In this document: piece by piece, positions 1 to 11,052 of the stretch | Layout of the letters: each line of letters begins with the position of its first letter | How positions within the stretch are numbered: position 1 is the stretch's first letter | Assembly: GCA_019722365.1 (NCBI GenBank) | Contig: JADFUC010002334.1 | Span: 885,312 to 949,311, forward strand | Length of the DNA: 64,000 nt | From: Lithospermum erythrorhizon | Taxonomy: Eukaryota; Streptophyta; Magnoliopsida; Boraginales; Boraginaceae | Reading direction: 5' to 3' | Notes under the pieces: model-generated | The model's database searches: none | The model's input: only the letters and a program-made list of their open reading frames with translations | What the model was told of the DNA's origin: nothing | Made by a program: the position numbers and the translations under genes

Positions 1-1600
1 CGCCAGTCAATCCACACAATCGAAGTTCACTTCAAAGTTAGCAAGACCGCCTACCTTTTAACTCAAGTTATTTCCCCACATCTACCCAACCTCGAATAAC
101 CTTTAGTCGCCCACTGTCGATTAACAATCTCGCTAATCAATCCACACAATCGAGTTCATCTCCAATTAAGAAGGTCACCTACTCGTGAACCTTGTGTTAT
201 TCTTTTCCACAAGAAAAGTTTAACTCTTTTTATGCATAGTTCATAAATGGATTTGCAAGAGTATTACATATTTAACTCTATGCAACTCTTTAACGAAAGT
301 AGATGAAATTCGAAACTTGTTTGAATCTCCTTTTTAGTATAAATTTGATGAAGCTTGTTTTCGAGCAATTCAACAAACATGTTGAATCCTCCTTTCTTTA
401 TCACAGCCTCTATATATAAAGCAAGACGATTCTACTAAGGTTTAAATATAATCAAAATCGAAGCTTTTTTCTACAAGAAATTTGATACTAAATAAGAGAG
501 ATTTACCTTAGAAAATGCTTAACAAATGTAGAGAAGTTGACTGGGGAACACTCAATTGGAGCGAGGTTTAAATGGTATACATCAAGATCAAATGGTAAAA
601 AATCCGACACCTGGCCTCAATCGACCTTTGAAGCGAGCCGATACAAGAGCCGATTTTCCAGAGAGTTCGGTAATCGTCTTTATAAAAGACTTATTATGGG
701 CCGATTGGTCACAAAGACAAAGAATTCTAACCTAAAACTCATCCCTTCAAGTTATAATTTCGATTGACGATTTAAAAAGTCATTTAAAGCTCTTTTTTTT
801 GAAATCCTTTAATAATATGATATCAAACCCTCACTTTATAAATATTATACTCTTTTCAAAATATTTTATTTTGACAAAATATTTTAAAAAACTTTGAACG
901 ATTAACAACTTTTTTGTCAATAATGATTAAAATATCTCCTCAGATAATGCAGCTTCAACTCAAATATTCTAAGAGACTTCTCGAAAACTATTACGTTTAA
1001 CTTTTTATCTCTCGTAAGAGTTTTGCATCCATAGTATCATCACTCGACATCTTTAACACCCTTGAATCCTTTCTTTGCTCAATCCATTCGACATCGCAGA
1101 TCGCTCTCAATATCTTGACTCATTAACGCCACCCGCCTTGCCATTGCTAAATAACATATCACTTCAAGTCCTCCACAAACATCTTTCTTAACACGATCAC
1201 TACATAAAAAACACTTCATCACATTACGTTACAAGAATCAACGCTTTTAAGAATCATCAAACAAAAAAGCATCGACACATACCCAACAATTCCATGCATT
1301 CGAAATCGACACAAATGTTCCTAATTCCTAGCTTTAGTGTTGTTATAGGTTCCTCCACTAATCGCCCACCTTACGATATTGAGGAATTAGGGAAGCCGGT
1401 AAGAATGGCCCCTTAAAATTTTGAACAATAATTTTTTATTAAAAAATTAAGTTGTTCATTTCCTTTAAATTTATATATTTTTGTTCATTTGTCTAATATT
1501 AGTTTCATTGTCTCATTGTCTCCCCATACCAAATTTATGATCTTGCCATTACCGTAATTAAAAGATGTTGTTTTCGAATTAACAAAGTGAATACATTTTA
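1..1600. repeat. Unassigned AT-rich repeat-like DNA with a short tandem repeat
   Basis: No gene can be supported here. The first 190 bases hold two copies, about 130 bp apart, of a block containing CAATCCACACAATCGA followed by a related tail (AAGACCGCCTACC versus AAGGTCACCTACTCG). A small open frame near 537-767 has no recognisable motif, no introns with coding flanks and no plausible context, so I treat it as chance. The segment looks like degraded transposon sequence, but I cannot name the family. Confidence 0.4.
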
Positions 1601-1609
1601 TTCATAATT

Positions 1610-1900
1610 AAAAGAATCATCAAATTACAAAAGAAGAACCAAATTGCAAGAAAGATTCATTCATAAGTCATAACAAACACAAACACTTCAAATGTACACA
1701 ATAACTTCAAAAGCAAAGTGTAAATGAGACAATAAAGTTTATGTAGAAGCAAGAAGAAATATCATATTAGTATGGTGGTTCATGACTTTAATAAGAATAT
1801 TGTAACTGTCGTTTCAAAAGATTGAAATGAAGAACAATTGAAATGAAGAACAAAATTACAAAAGGAAGATGAATGAGAAATGGAAGAAATATTTATAAGC
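1610..1900 (-). other. Probable 3' untranslated region of CSP41b
   Basis: This AT-rich stretch directly follows the CSP41b stop codon (TAG at 1901-1903 on the minus strand) and holds no coding signal. It is the likely 3'UTR and downstream flank. The polyadenylation site cannot be fixed by eye. Confidence 0.4.
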
Positions 1901-4900
1901 CTAGCTTTGGAGTACAAGGCTTTTGCCAAGGATAATGTCATCAGTAGAGAAATCAGCTTCCTTCCTAAATGTTCCTCTTCCAAAGTCTAGATTGTATGAG
2001 TCTGTCAACCCTTCTACCAAATCAAATTCTGGTTTCCATCCAAGCAAGCTCTTCGCCTTTTCGACTGAGGCAAAGAAATGCTGCAATCACAAGATGAACA
2101 AAATATTACAACATGATAAACTATAAGAATTAGTTCTTCATCCATATTGTATAAGGAATAATCTTATCATTGCCATGTTCAATAGTTTTATTAGCCATGT
2201 TGTATCACACTGAACTATTTGCATATATACCTGATCTCTGAATGGGAATGGTTTTTTTTTGCCAAAATCAAACTCTTTCGGATTGTAGTGAACGATCTCA
2301 GGTTCAGGGAAACCACCAGCCTGTGAAAACAACGATAAGGAGGATCAAATTTCGCAATGCAACGTTCCACAGAAGAGTATGATCACAAGTTATGGAAAAG
2401 AGAATGTTTCTTTAAATGATATGATTTCACTAAAGACTTACCTTGGCACATGCTTTAGCTAATCCATCAAAAGTCACATATTTTTCACCAGAAATGTTGA
2501 ATACTTCCTTGCTAGCCTTTTCGTTACCAAGAACCTGGATGAATGCTGTTGCTAGATCCTACAATAATCACGTTCAGTTCGATCATTATCAAGAATATTG
2601 TAATTGGTTCTAGCTTAAAAGAATCTAGAGAGAGCTTTCCAACTTTCTTGAAGAAATATCAATCATACTAATGTACATTGGTTAAGTTTCACCAACCTTG
2701 ACATGACCAAGTTGGGTGATCTGAATTCCAGAATTTGGAATAGGGATAGGGCGTCCAGCTTTTAGCCTGTGGAAGAACCATTCTTCAACTGGATTGTAAT
2801 TTAGTGGTCCGTAGATGTACACGGGCCTTATGGAAGTAAAGTTAACGTCTCGTGCAACCAACAAGTTCTCTGTGTCAAGCTTGCCCTTGTGCCTGCTCTT
2901 TGGATCAACTGCATCAACCTGCAAACTAAGCGGTTAAAGACTTCATATATAGAGAGGCGTAAGTTACACAAAAGAGTATATTTTTCCGTAGTTCATTTCC
3001 AAGAAGCTGCTAATGATGTAAATCAGTAAATGCTAACCTCGAAATGCGGTGGACAGTCGGTTTTCAAGTAGACTCCGGCTGAAGAACAGTAAATGTACCT
3101 GAATTTGGAAGAAAGGCGTTATCAGTATGATGTTGAAATAATATCCTTGAGGAGAAAAAAGTTGATGTTTCTTGCATTCAAGAATCTAGATAAAACTGAT
3201 AAGATATTGACACAAAATAAACATTTTATTTGCTAAACTATGCAGTAATCTGTTCTGTATCAGATCCAATTAGAAAGTCTGACATAATAGAATAACAGTA
3301 ATAAGGTCATCTTGAAACTTACTGTTCCAAATTAGGAAGAGCATCAATAATCGGTTCAACTTCTTCGGCTTCACGGCCTGGAAAAGTGATGGAGGTGTCA
3401 GAGGACTGTTAAATAAAATAAGCACAAGATACTCCCCTGTACAGATCCAGGGAAGGCTCGGACCACAGATGATTGTATTTGTAACACTGGAAATTATGAG
3501 AACTACAAAGAAGAAAATACTGCAATAACGGAGAGATCGAATTGTATGGCTCACCATTTATATCATAGACAACATCAAATCCTTCAGCCGAAAGGGCGCT
3601 CTTTACAAAATCATAATCCTTCCTGTCTCCTTTCAAGTGCAAGATCTAAACCCCACAGCACGAATTTCATCGTAAGTCACCAAAGAGTTAAACAATAGAC
3701 ATTGGGTATTAATTAGATTAATACCTGGGATTTAAAATCAGCATAGTCCTTGTCTGACTCATCAGGCAATTGCTGGGTGATTGGTGCTTTTCCTCTAGTA
3801 AACAATGTAACCTGTGTTGATTAAATAACATACTTCAAGGTTTTGAAATGCATTGATGGTCAAAGATGTACTGATGTACATACAACATGTCCCAATGCCT
3901 CATAAAAGGCTCCCGCCTAAGTGGGGTAAGAAGTGGTCGGATATAAAGGATAAAAATTAGGAAAAGGTATATGGAGGGATTTGCTCTAAACCTGATGGTC
4001 CTCTTTCACAAGAAGCCTGGACAAAAATACACCAATGAATCTGGTTCCTCCCATAATAAGAACCTTCTTGGAACTTGATGCTGTTACATGAAGTGCTCCT
4101 TTCGGTTGATAAACTTTCCTCTTATACTGCACCAAGGAAACAGTTTTCACCAAAAAAAACACATAGACAAACACTTTCAAAAGACCCTTCTGTGCACCAG
4201 AGACCAGAGTTATTGTTATGGCATCGCAGGTCAAGGATCTAAGTTTAACAGAGCAAGAATACACAACCATTGAATAAGAGAGGGTATTACTTCATAGAAT
4301 TATGGAGTATAACTGTATAACTTTTTAAATATAGCAAGATTCTGCATAAACACATTGGAGTGATCAAATGATCAATGCAGCAATGCTAGCCTTACTATTT
4401 GAGAACATACAGTAACTGTTGTGGCATCAAACACTATTGTTCTATTCACTGATAGTAAACTGACGAATACTTTGGGATGTAATAAGTACCTATCTGTATA
4501 TGACAATAAAAGATGGAGTTGGACATCTTAAAAGGGACAACTAGATGAGAGGTACCATTTCTTGATTCATGGTATCTAGTGTGACATGCATGATCCAGAT
4601 GATGGGCTACACAAACATTGAACTATTGCACTATCTTCTATTTACATTCAAGAAACCATAAATCCCGTATTCATCAACTCAACATGCACCAATGCATTTT
4701 AAGAAGCTCTCGCCTAAGATTAGGCGTAAAGGGGTCAAATAGTATGTTGTGCGCAGCCTTACCATGCGGTAACAGGGAGGCTGTTTCCAAATTGACCCGA
4801 GTGAAATGTAAACACTATCTGGTACTTCACGATAGATAAGAAGCGTATGTAGCGTAATACCTGAAGAGAGGAGACTAATCTGGCACCATTGAAGTCAGAG

Positions 4901-4962
4901 AAACATGAAGGCAGAGCAGAGAAAGAAGCCTGTTTAGGCTGCACTGCAACAAGATTTGCCAT
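1901..4962 (-). CDS. CSP41B: Chloroplast stem-loop binding protein of 41 kDa b (CSP41b), ten exons
   Basis: Exons on the minus strand: 4861-4962, 3992-4126, 3725-3811, 3555-3645, 3323-3377, 3038-3098, 2697-2918, 2442-2558, 2231-2320, 1901-2080. All junctions are GT-AG and phases agree; the sum is 1140 nt, 379 aa, the usual family length. Residues 1 to about 50 are a Ser/Ala-rich plastid transit peptide. The atypical SDR fold begins with MGGTRFIG (about 59-66, the nucleotide-binding glycine loop), followed by the CSSAGVYLK segment, SIRPVYIYGPLNYNPVEEW and the C-terminal GWKPEFDLVEGLTDSYNLDF block. Family knowledge: CSP41b binds and cleaves plastid RNA stem-loops, forms heteromers with CSP41a, stabilises plastid transcripts and supports plastid translation and transcription. 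The start at 4962 is chosen over an in-frame ATG at 4977 because it gives the usual MANLVAVQP-like beginning. No broken residues are seen. Confidence 0.97.
3870..3935 (-). mobile_element. 3' fragment of an intronic SINE-like repeat (family shared with 4660-4860 and 9690-9825)
   Basis: Inside CSP41b intron 2. Read on the minus strand it carries TTACCCCACTTAGGCGGGAG and then a GCATTGGGACATG tail, matching the 3' half of the copy in intron 1 (CCTTTACGCC, TTAGGCGAGAGC, GCATTGGTGCATG). The 5' half is missing. Confidence 0.55.
4660..4860 (-). mobile_element. SINE-like repeat in CSP41b intron 1
   Basis: Read on the minus strand this contains ACGCTTCTTATCTATCGTGA, AGATAGTGTTTAC, TCGGGTCAATTTGGAAACAG, GGTAAGGCTGCG and TTAGGCGAGAGC in that order. 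The same ordered blocks recur in the plus orientation in PPD4 intron 1 (9690-9825). A GGGTCAATTTGGAAACAGCCTC core followed by a GGTAAGGCTGCG block is a pattern I associate with widespread plant short interspersed repeats; the class call is from memory, the internal homology is seen. Its left end runs up to the exon-1 donor. Confidence 0.6.
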
Positions 4963-6348
4963 GATGAGTTTACCCAATCCTCCAGAGTATGTTTGCAGTG
5001 GAGGAATATGAAGGGTTGTGATGTGGCAGAGCTTTTATGCTAATGCTTACATGGCTTTTTCTGATTCTTACACTTGAGATAAGACAATGACCCACATCTT
5101 CTTCCTCCACATATAAGGTCATGTCTTCACAACCTCAACCTTATCATTCTAACATGTTCTAAATAAAAAGATGATAAGAGTTTGAAACTTATTTTCGCTT
5201 AGAGTACTAAGAAGTAAGAACTCATTTTAGGCCGATTAACCGAAATGGCCCCTGCTCTCTCGATAGCTTCTAAGTATGATAATTATTTTATATATAAATA
5301 AAAATATAAAACTAATACTCTAATTTTTTAATGATTTGAGTTTATTGTCAAGGATCAAGGTGTTGTTATGGTGACTTTTTTTTATTATAATTTAGTTAAT
5401 GTCAAGGTTCAATTTATTTATTGACAATTAATGTTAATCTCTATTATTTTTTCATAAGACTTCTATCTATTTAAAATTTGAAATTTCAGATTGAAGGAAA
5501 TGCACTGTTCGTGAGCCATCAATTCAGTTGCCGAGCCGAAAATTCCTCCAACTCTGACCGCTTCTACCATTAATAAAATTTAATTTAGGTAATGAGAAGG
5601 AGAAAATTTTGGATTACCCTAAACTTAAATGTAGTACCTATTATTAAAATAATTTGGTAATATGATTACTCTTTCAATTCTCTCCATTATTTAAAATAAT
5701 ATTTTCTCTCATCTCCGAATTTTTAATCATTTATAAAAAAATCTATCTCATAAATAATAATATTTTCTTAATAGATATATATAACAAATGGTGGTACTTA
5801 GAATAATAAAGCAACATATAAGTAAATTTTTAACTATTTTTGTAAAAAAAAAATAGCGATTATGGTTTTAACCTATAAATTTTCTTCTGCATATAGTCAT
5901 ATAAAAATGGCTCAAACTTTTTATAGTGAATTTTTTAATTTTTAACTCGCATAATTGTACATTTAATAATATTTATAATAAATATAAAACTAGTTTCATT
6001 CTATTTATCCTTACAAGTTACAAATGTCTTCATATTGTTATTTTTTAGTATAAAATTAATTGACTATCAAATATTGACACAAAAAAAAAATAAACAAAAA
6101 GGAATTAAAATGAAGTGAAAGGAGTATTGTTTATGACCACAAATTCCCATGGGTGGTTTGATCAATAATAAAAAACTTCAGAGGTTGTTTCTTAATATGG
6201 CATATTTTAAAGTACCTTTTCGAAATTTAATAAACTCGAGGGATCTCTAAGCAACATAAACGCCCATTACGTATAGTATCATAATCTCAACATTCGATCT
6301 TAACAATATTTCTCGAAATCATTAGGAATTTGATATTCATTTATTCAA
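4963..6348. promoter_or_regulatory. Divergent intergenic region between CSP41b and ECH
   Basis: About 1.4 kb separate the two divergent start codons. The stretch is AT-rich and must contain the promoters of both genes. No TATA box or operator can be assigned with confidence, and no further gene or clear transposon is visible. Confidence 0.5.
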
Positions 6349-8358
6349 ATGGATTTAAATAATAATCAAGTAAGTGTATAATCATTATATGTTCATAGAA
6401 CATAATAATATGATCATTTTTTGTTAAATATTGTCTACATTTTCATATTTTGCTTATAATGTTGAAATTATCATGGATCTCTGAAAATGCTTGCATTATT
6501 GATAGTTGTGGTAGCTTATTGATCTTTTCATTAAAATTTGATTTATTATTATTGCAAAAAGTGTGTCAACATTGAAGCTTAGTCTAGCTTAAATTTACAA
6601 ATTTATATATAAGAATAATTCAATGGTAATGTTACTTCTCTAGGACATTTATATATAGTAGTATATTCAATGTCTAATGCATGATATATTAGACTATAGA
6701 TTTTGATTTACAATGTCTATTTTAGGTGTTCTTGATGACCCGTAATTTATATGTTTGTACATCATGCATTGTATGGTTGTAGAATGATCAGCTCATGATG
6801 TACAATGTACCGAAGCATGCAACATAAAAAGGGTTGCCAAAAGGGTTAAGAGTATCCGAAGCGGACACGGGGAAGACATGCAAATTGATTAGCTATATGT
6901 TTTATTGTATATCATTATGTGGATGTTCAACTTGGTGATCCTATATGTTAAAAGTAGTAGTTCACCTTTTATTGATCTATTTGGTTGCTATTGTTTTGGG
7001 CTCATGACAATAGTTTGACATAGGATGTTGTGTGGGTAGCTACCTTTACTTTGTAGGCAACATTGAAAGGTGCTAGGTTTTTTTTTTATGTAATGTTTGG
7101 TATGCATCAAATTTTCATGCACTTATTTATTTATTGAGATATTAGGAACAATTACACACATACATTATTGTTTAATAGCTGAAAGTATATGTTAAGACTA
7201 CTCTTTAGACTTCATATGAGTTAATTTTTCTTTTAGCAGCCTGTAGGGGAGAATTATTCCCACCCCGAGATATGCTTCTTTCACGTGCTCTTCAAGGTAC
7301 TCTATGTTCCATTTCGTTAAGTTGGAATTGTACTCTAATATGTACATTTTGTACTAATAGTATTTTTTTCGTTGGACAGGCTGCGTCACTGGCGTTTTAC
7401 ATACTTTCCGCACTATTTTTCAATAATTTTGTCATCATTTTTGTGGTAACCGTCCTTCTTGCTGCCCTCGATTTTTGGGTGGTAAAGAATGTGAGTGGGC
7501 GTATTTTGGTTGGTTTGAGGTGGTGGAATGAAATAGATGATAATGGTGAGAGCGTGTGGAGATTCGAATGCCTTGATCAAGAGGTGAGTAAACATGCTTT
7601 TGAGCATCCTAACGCTCTGTGATGCAACTAGTTCCTCAGACGAGTTTCGTTTTGCTAAGAATTCACTACAATTTATCAATGTTTTCTAATTTCTTTTGTT
7701 GAAACACGTGTTATTAGTCTATGGCTCGGATGAACAAGAAGGATTCATGGTTGTTCTGGTGGACATTATACCTTACTGTAAGTATATTAGTTTGGATTCA
7801 ACATTTTTATTACACTCATTATTCTTCCAAGTTTGTGAATTTCCTGATAACTATGATAGATACTTGAGGTCATTTCAATGTCCTTTGTTATAGACCCATC
7901 TGTTCACTAGAAACTAAATGTTGTTTGATCTTCTTGTAATTAAAGTATTTTTAACGACAATTTTGATCTGCCGGTTTGTGCTAAGTCCATCCTTTCTCTT
8001 GGTTGAAGGCTATTTTGTGGATCTTCTTGGGAATCTTCTCTCTTATAAGGTTCCAAGCTGACTATTGTCTAGTTGTTGGAGTTTGTTTGACCCTCAGCAT
8101 TGCAAATATTATTGGCTTTACAAGATGCCACAAAGGTGTGTAGCTAAGACCCCATTTATTTTTTCTGTAGTGTATTTAGCCTAATATTGAGTGTATAATC
8201 TCATAGTTCTTAATGCAGTTTATATTTTCTGTATCAGCAATTTGGCATTAAACCTTTTTACTTTTTCAGATGCTAAGAAGCAGCTTCAGCAATTTGCCGC
8301 ACAAACTTTTGCAGGACAAGTATCATCAAGAATATCATCAGCATTTAGTGTGGTATGA
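6349..8358 (+). CDS. ECH: ECHIDNA, TVP23-family trans-Golgi network membrane protein, six exons
   Basis: Exons: 6349-6369, 7240-7296, 7380-7583, 7718-7777, 8009-8135, 8270-8358; sum 558 nt, 185 aa, matching the family's usual ~185 aa. All introns are GT-AG. The protein has the TVP23 core: FHVLFKAASLAFYILSALFF (membrane segment 1), NNFVIIFVVTVLLAALDFW (segment 2), the signature KNVSGRILVGLRWWNE, then MNKKDSWLFWWTLYLTAIL and a hydrophobic VVGVCLTLSIANIIGF segment, ending in a basic, Gln-rich cytosolic tail. Family knowledge: ECHIDNA works with YIP4-type proteins at the trans-Golgi network in secretion, polysaccharide delivery and cell elongation. Exon 1 encodes only seven residues, so the first intron (870 nt) nearly abuts the start codon. 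Exon 2 has a tandem acceptor TTTTAGCAG, so a one-glutamine-longer isoform (start 7237) is possible. Confidence 0.96.
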
Positions 8359-8693
8359 GTGATCCATATGCGATATTCGCGACGTTTGAGAATAGTTCAT
8401 CTTGTTGGTTTGAATAAACACTTATTACTCATCTTTTGTAGAACTGCAAATAGTTTTGTAGCTTCATAGATGATGTTTAATATTGCTATGCAAATCAAAC
8501 GACAAACTGTGAAAAGGTTCAAATTGTTCCTACAAAATATTTGAAAAATAGAGATCTTTGCTAGCTACTAGCCAGTATAGTTTACAGTCATTCACACTCT
8601 CAAAGTACTTGTTCTTTTTTGCTTCCTCAAGGCCAAGAGCAAACGGACTAATGCCAAATCAAGAATTGGTTGATGTCTCGGAATAAATATGAA
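8359..8693. other. Convergent 3' intergenic region of ECH and PPD4
   Basis: The stop codons of ECH (plus) and PPD4 (minus) are only about 335 bp apart, so the two 3'UTRs probably occupy or overlap this space. A candidate AATAAA lies near 8412 on the plus strand. No other feature is visible. Confidence 0.5.
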
Positions 8694-10158
8694 TTACGCC
8701 ATCACTTTATTTACTCTGAACGAATCCATAATTCTGCGAAGATCTTCTTCCTCTTCAACGAACACCTTTTCAGGTGTTTGTAGCCTCAATTCATATAATC
8801 GATTGTTTTCAACTCCAAGAACTGATAGATATCGCCTGTCCCATTCCAAACGTGCAACACGATCCTGGGGCATAACAGCTAACTCATTGTTGTTTGCAAA
8901 TGACTTGATATTCACCTAATTACATCACATATAAATTAATAAGATAGTAAGTGTATGTTCTAAGATTGCAACAAAAAATCGAAGTTAGGTCCACGAAACA
9001 AGAAATAGAGCCAACAACTGAATGCATTCTACTAACTCACATGGATTTACTCAGTCCACCAAATGATTCTTCAAAGCATAACCGCAATAAGATAATCTTA
9101 CCTCAACTTGGTAATATAGTTTGCCATCATCAGCCATTCTTGAAGAGGTAGTAAGAATGCGAGATTCACGTCTGACACCAAGTCTGGTAGACATGAATTC
9201 TGTCAGATACTGCCGCAGTACTTTCTTTCCAGCTTCTTCCGGAGGACCCAAATCCTCTACACTTTTGTAATTGGAGGATGAAGGAGATGAAATCTCCACA
9301 GAGATATTCTTGTCAAGAATGAAAGGATCCCTAAAGAATATGTCTGCGCCCGCACCTCGCACTTGGATCCAGTTCTTAGGGTAATTGAAGGAATAGCCAT
9401 CAAAGGTATCTATATGCTCTCTATAAACAGATTGTGCCAAAGAAGCATCCTTGAAATCAGTATGTGAAAGTATGTAACTTGAGAACATCAAACCCATCAA
9501 GCTTCTTCTTGAAACTGCAAAACCTTTACTCTGATTATATATTAGGAGACGTGTTATAAAAAGTCATAAACCTTGTCCTAACAAAATTACTCGAAACAAA
9601 ACTTCATTTTCAGCTTGCAAATTTTATTTTTTCATGTCCTATGGATATAATGATATATATCAAAATGGCCGACTACTTACGCTTCTTATCTATTATGAAG
9701 TAGTAGATAGTGTTTGCACTCCATTCTCGGGTCAATTCGAAAACAACATAATTGTTCACACGTAGGACCACCTTATCCCGCTTAGGCGAGAACCTTTTAG
9801 AAGAGATTGGGGCATGTTAATATTAACATAGCATAGCTAAACCAATCTTGCAAATGGAAACAAGCTCTACTGCAGGAAGTACAAAATACACATATTCTAA
9901 CAAGTTTCTTGTACATATAAGAAGACCATGTTATCTTTACGAGCATAAAATACATTACATTGCTTCAAGAAAGCTCTAGAATATAAAGTTAAAGTAGGAA
10001 AACTTCAATTAACAAGAAGAAAATAATCAAGATTTGCTAGAGCTCACCTTTTGAAGGTTACATGAAATAAGAGGGAGAGAAGAAGGGGCATGGTTCCTTG
10101 GTGGTGGTGTTGATTTCCAGGAACACAGTGGAGGTGGAGCTTTGAGAACACTGGCCAT
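8694..10158 (-). CDS. PPD4: PsbP domain-containing protein 4, thylakoid lumen, three exons
   Basis: Exons on the minus strand: 10048-10158, 9102-9530, 8694-8915; sum 762 nt, 253 aa. Exon 1 encodes a Pro/Ser-rich plastid transit peptide (37 aa). Exon 2 opens with SRRSLMGLMFSSYIL, a twin-arginine motif (about residues 45-46) plus hydrophobic run, which suggests Tat-dependent lumen transfer. The PsbP domain follows: DTFDGYSFNYPKNWIQVRGA, DIFFRDPFILDKN, EISSPSSSNY, KKVLRQYLTEFMSTRLGVRR, ADDGKLYYQVEVNIKSFANN, VARLEWDRRYLSVLGVENNR and MDSFRV. The exon-2 acceptor at 9530 keeps phase 0; a second CAG closer in (9515) would bring an early stop. This subgroup belongs to the PsbP-like lumen proteins; its biochemical role is not established from sequence. 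Exon 1 is 5' to a 517-nt intron holding a SINE-like repeat. Confidence 0.95.
9690..9825 (+). mobile_element. SINE-like repeat in PPD4 intron 1
   Basis: Contains, in order, ACGCTTCTTATCTATTATGA, AGATAGTGTTTGC, TCGGGTCAATTCGAAAAC, GCTTAGGCGAGAAC and GATTGGGGCATG. These are the same ordered blocks as the copy in CSP41b intron 1, in the opposite orientation. It sits in the intron between transit-peptide exon 1 and exon 2. Confidence 0.6.
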
Positions 10159-11052
10159 TTTGTTGGAGGAAAATAGCTGAAAGAGAGTGTGGAGGAAAGA
10201 TTATAGATGATTGCAGATGAGGGGTGTTGAAATGAAGATGATAGACTATGATCTACAAGCCTATGTAGTGCTTTTATAGTTTCGGTTATCGGACAAAAAA
10301 TTTGAAACTGAATGGATCGAAATCTGGTACGGTGTGGTCGTTTATCTTGTAAAAAAATTGGATCGAGACATAATCGATAGCTTACTTGGTGGAGTGCTTT
10401 TTCAGTCCGGTTTCTATTGGGTCTCATGGTATTAAAATAATTGGGCATTTCTAATGGAATTATGGATATCTATATCTTGATTTTTTTCGAATCCAAATTT
10501 GGGGTATTTTCGACATATACCCAAATTTTTTGGTGTTTATCGGGTTATCTGTCCGATCCTCTTCTTCTGGTATGGACCAAAAATTATATTGAGGACTGGA
10601 CTGATAACCTTATCGGCATAATATCTATCTGATTTTCTCGAAGTGCGTAACCCAACCGGATAATGAATTGTATACTCCGACTCGACTCCTTAACAGCCCC
10701 ACCACCTCCCCACTCCCAACCCCATTTTACACTCCATAAATTCAAACATCCGCATCCCATCAAAACCTCTTTCAAACTCATACCCAAATCTCCTCATCAA
10801 TTCCTTCACATTTCCTCGAAAATCATCCGAAATTCAATCAAATAATATTCGAGTACGACTTATTATTCAAACAACCGAATAATCAAAAATCCGCTCAAAC
10901 TCGACTTCTAAACGCTCCCCACTCCCAAACCCCGTTTTATACTCCATAAATCCAACTATTCCCACACCCATCAAAACCTCCTCCAATCTCACACCCAAAT
11001 CTTCCACACCCCCCTCAAATCACCCCAAAAAGCTCCAATCTTGAACTCCAAA
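10159..11052. promoter_or_regulatory. Head-to-head promoter region of PPD4 and importin alpha, with a tandem duplication
   Basis: Start codons of PPD4 (minus) and importin alpha (plus) are 894 bp apart. The importin side carries two direct copies of a pyrimidine/adenine-rich block, at about 10672-10815 and 10893-11037. Each has CCCCACTCCCAA, TTTTAYACTCCATAAATYCA, CATCAAAACCTC and CACCCAAATCT-like pieces in the same order. The second copy ends just before the importin ATG and is probably 5'UTR; the first is its upstream duplicate. No protein-coding gene is visible here. Confidence 0.6.
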
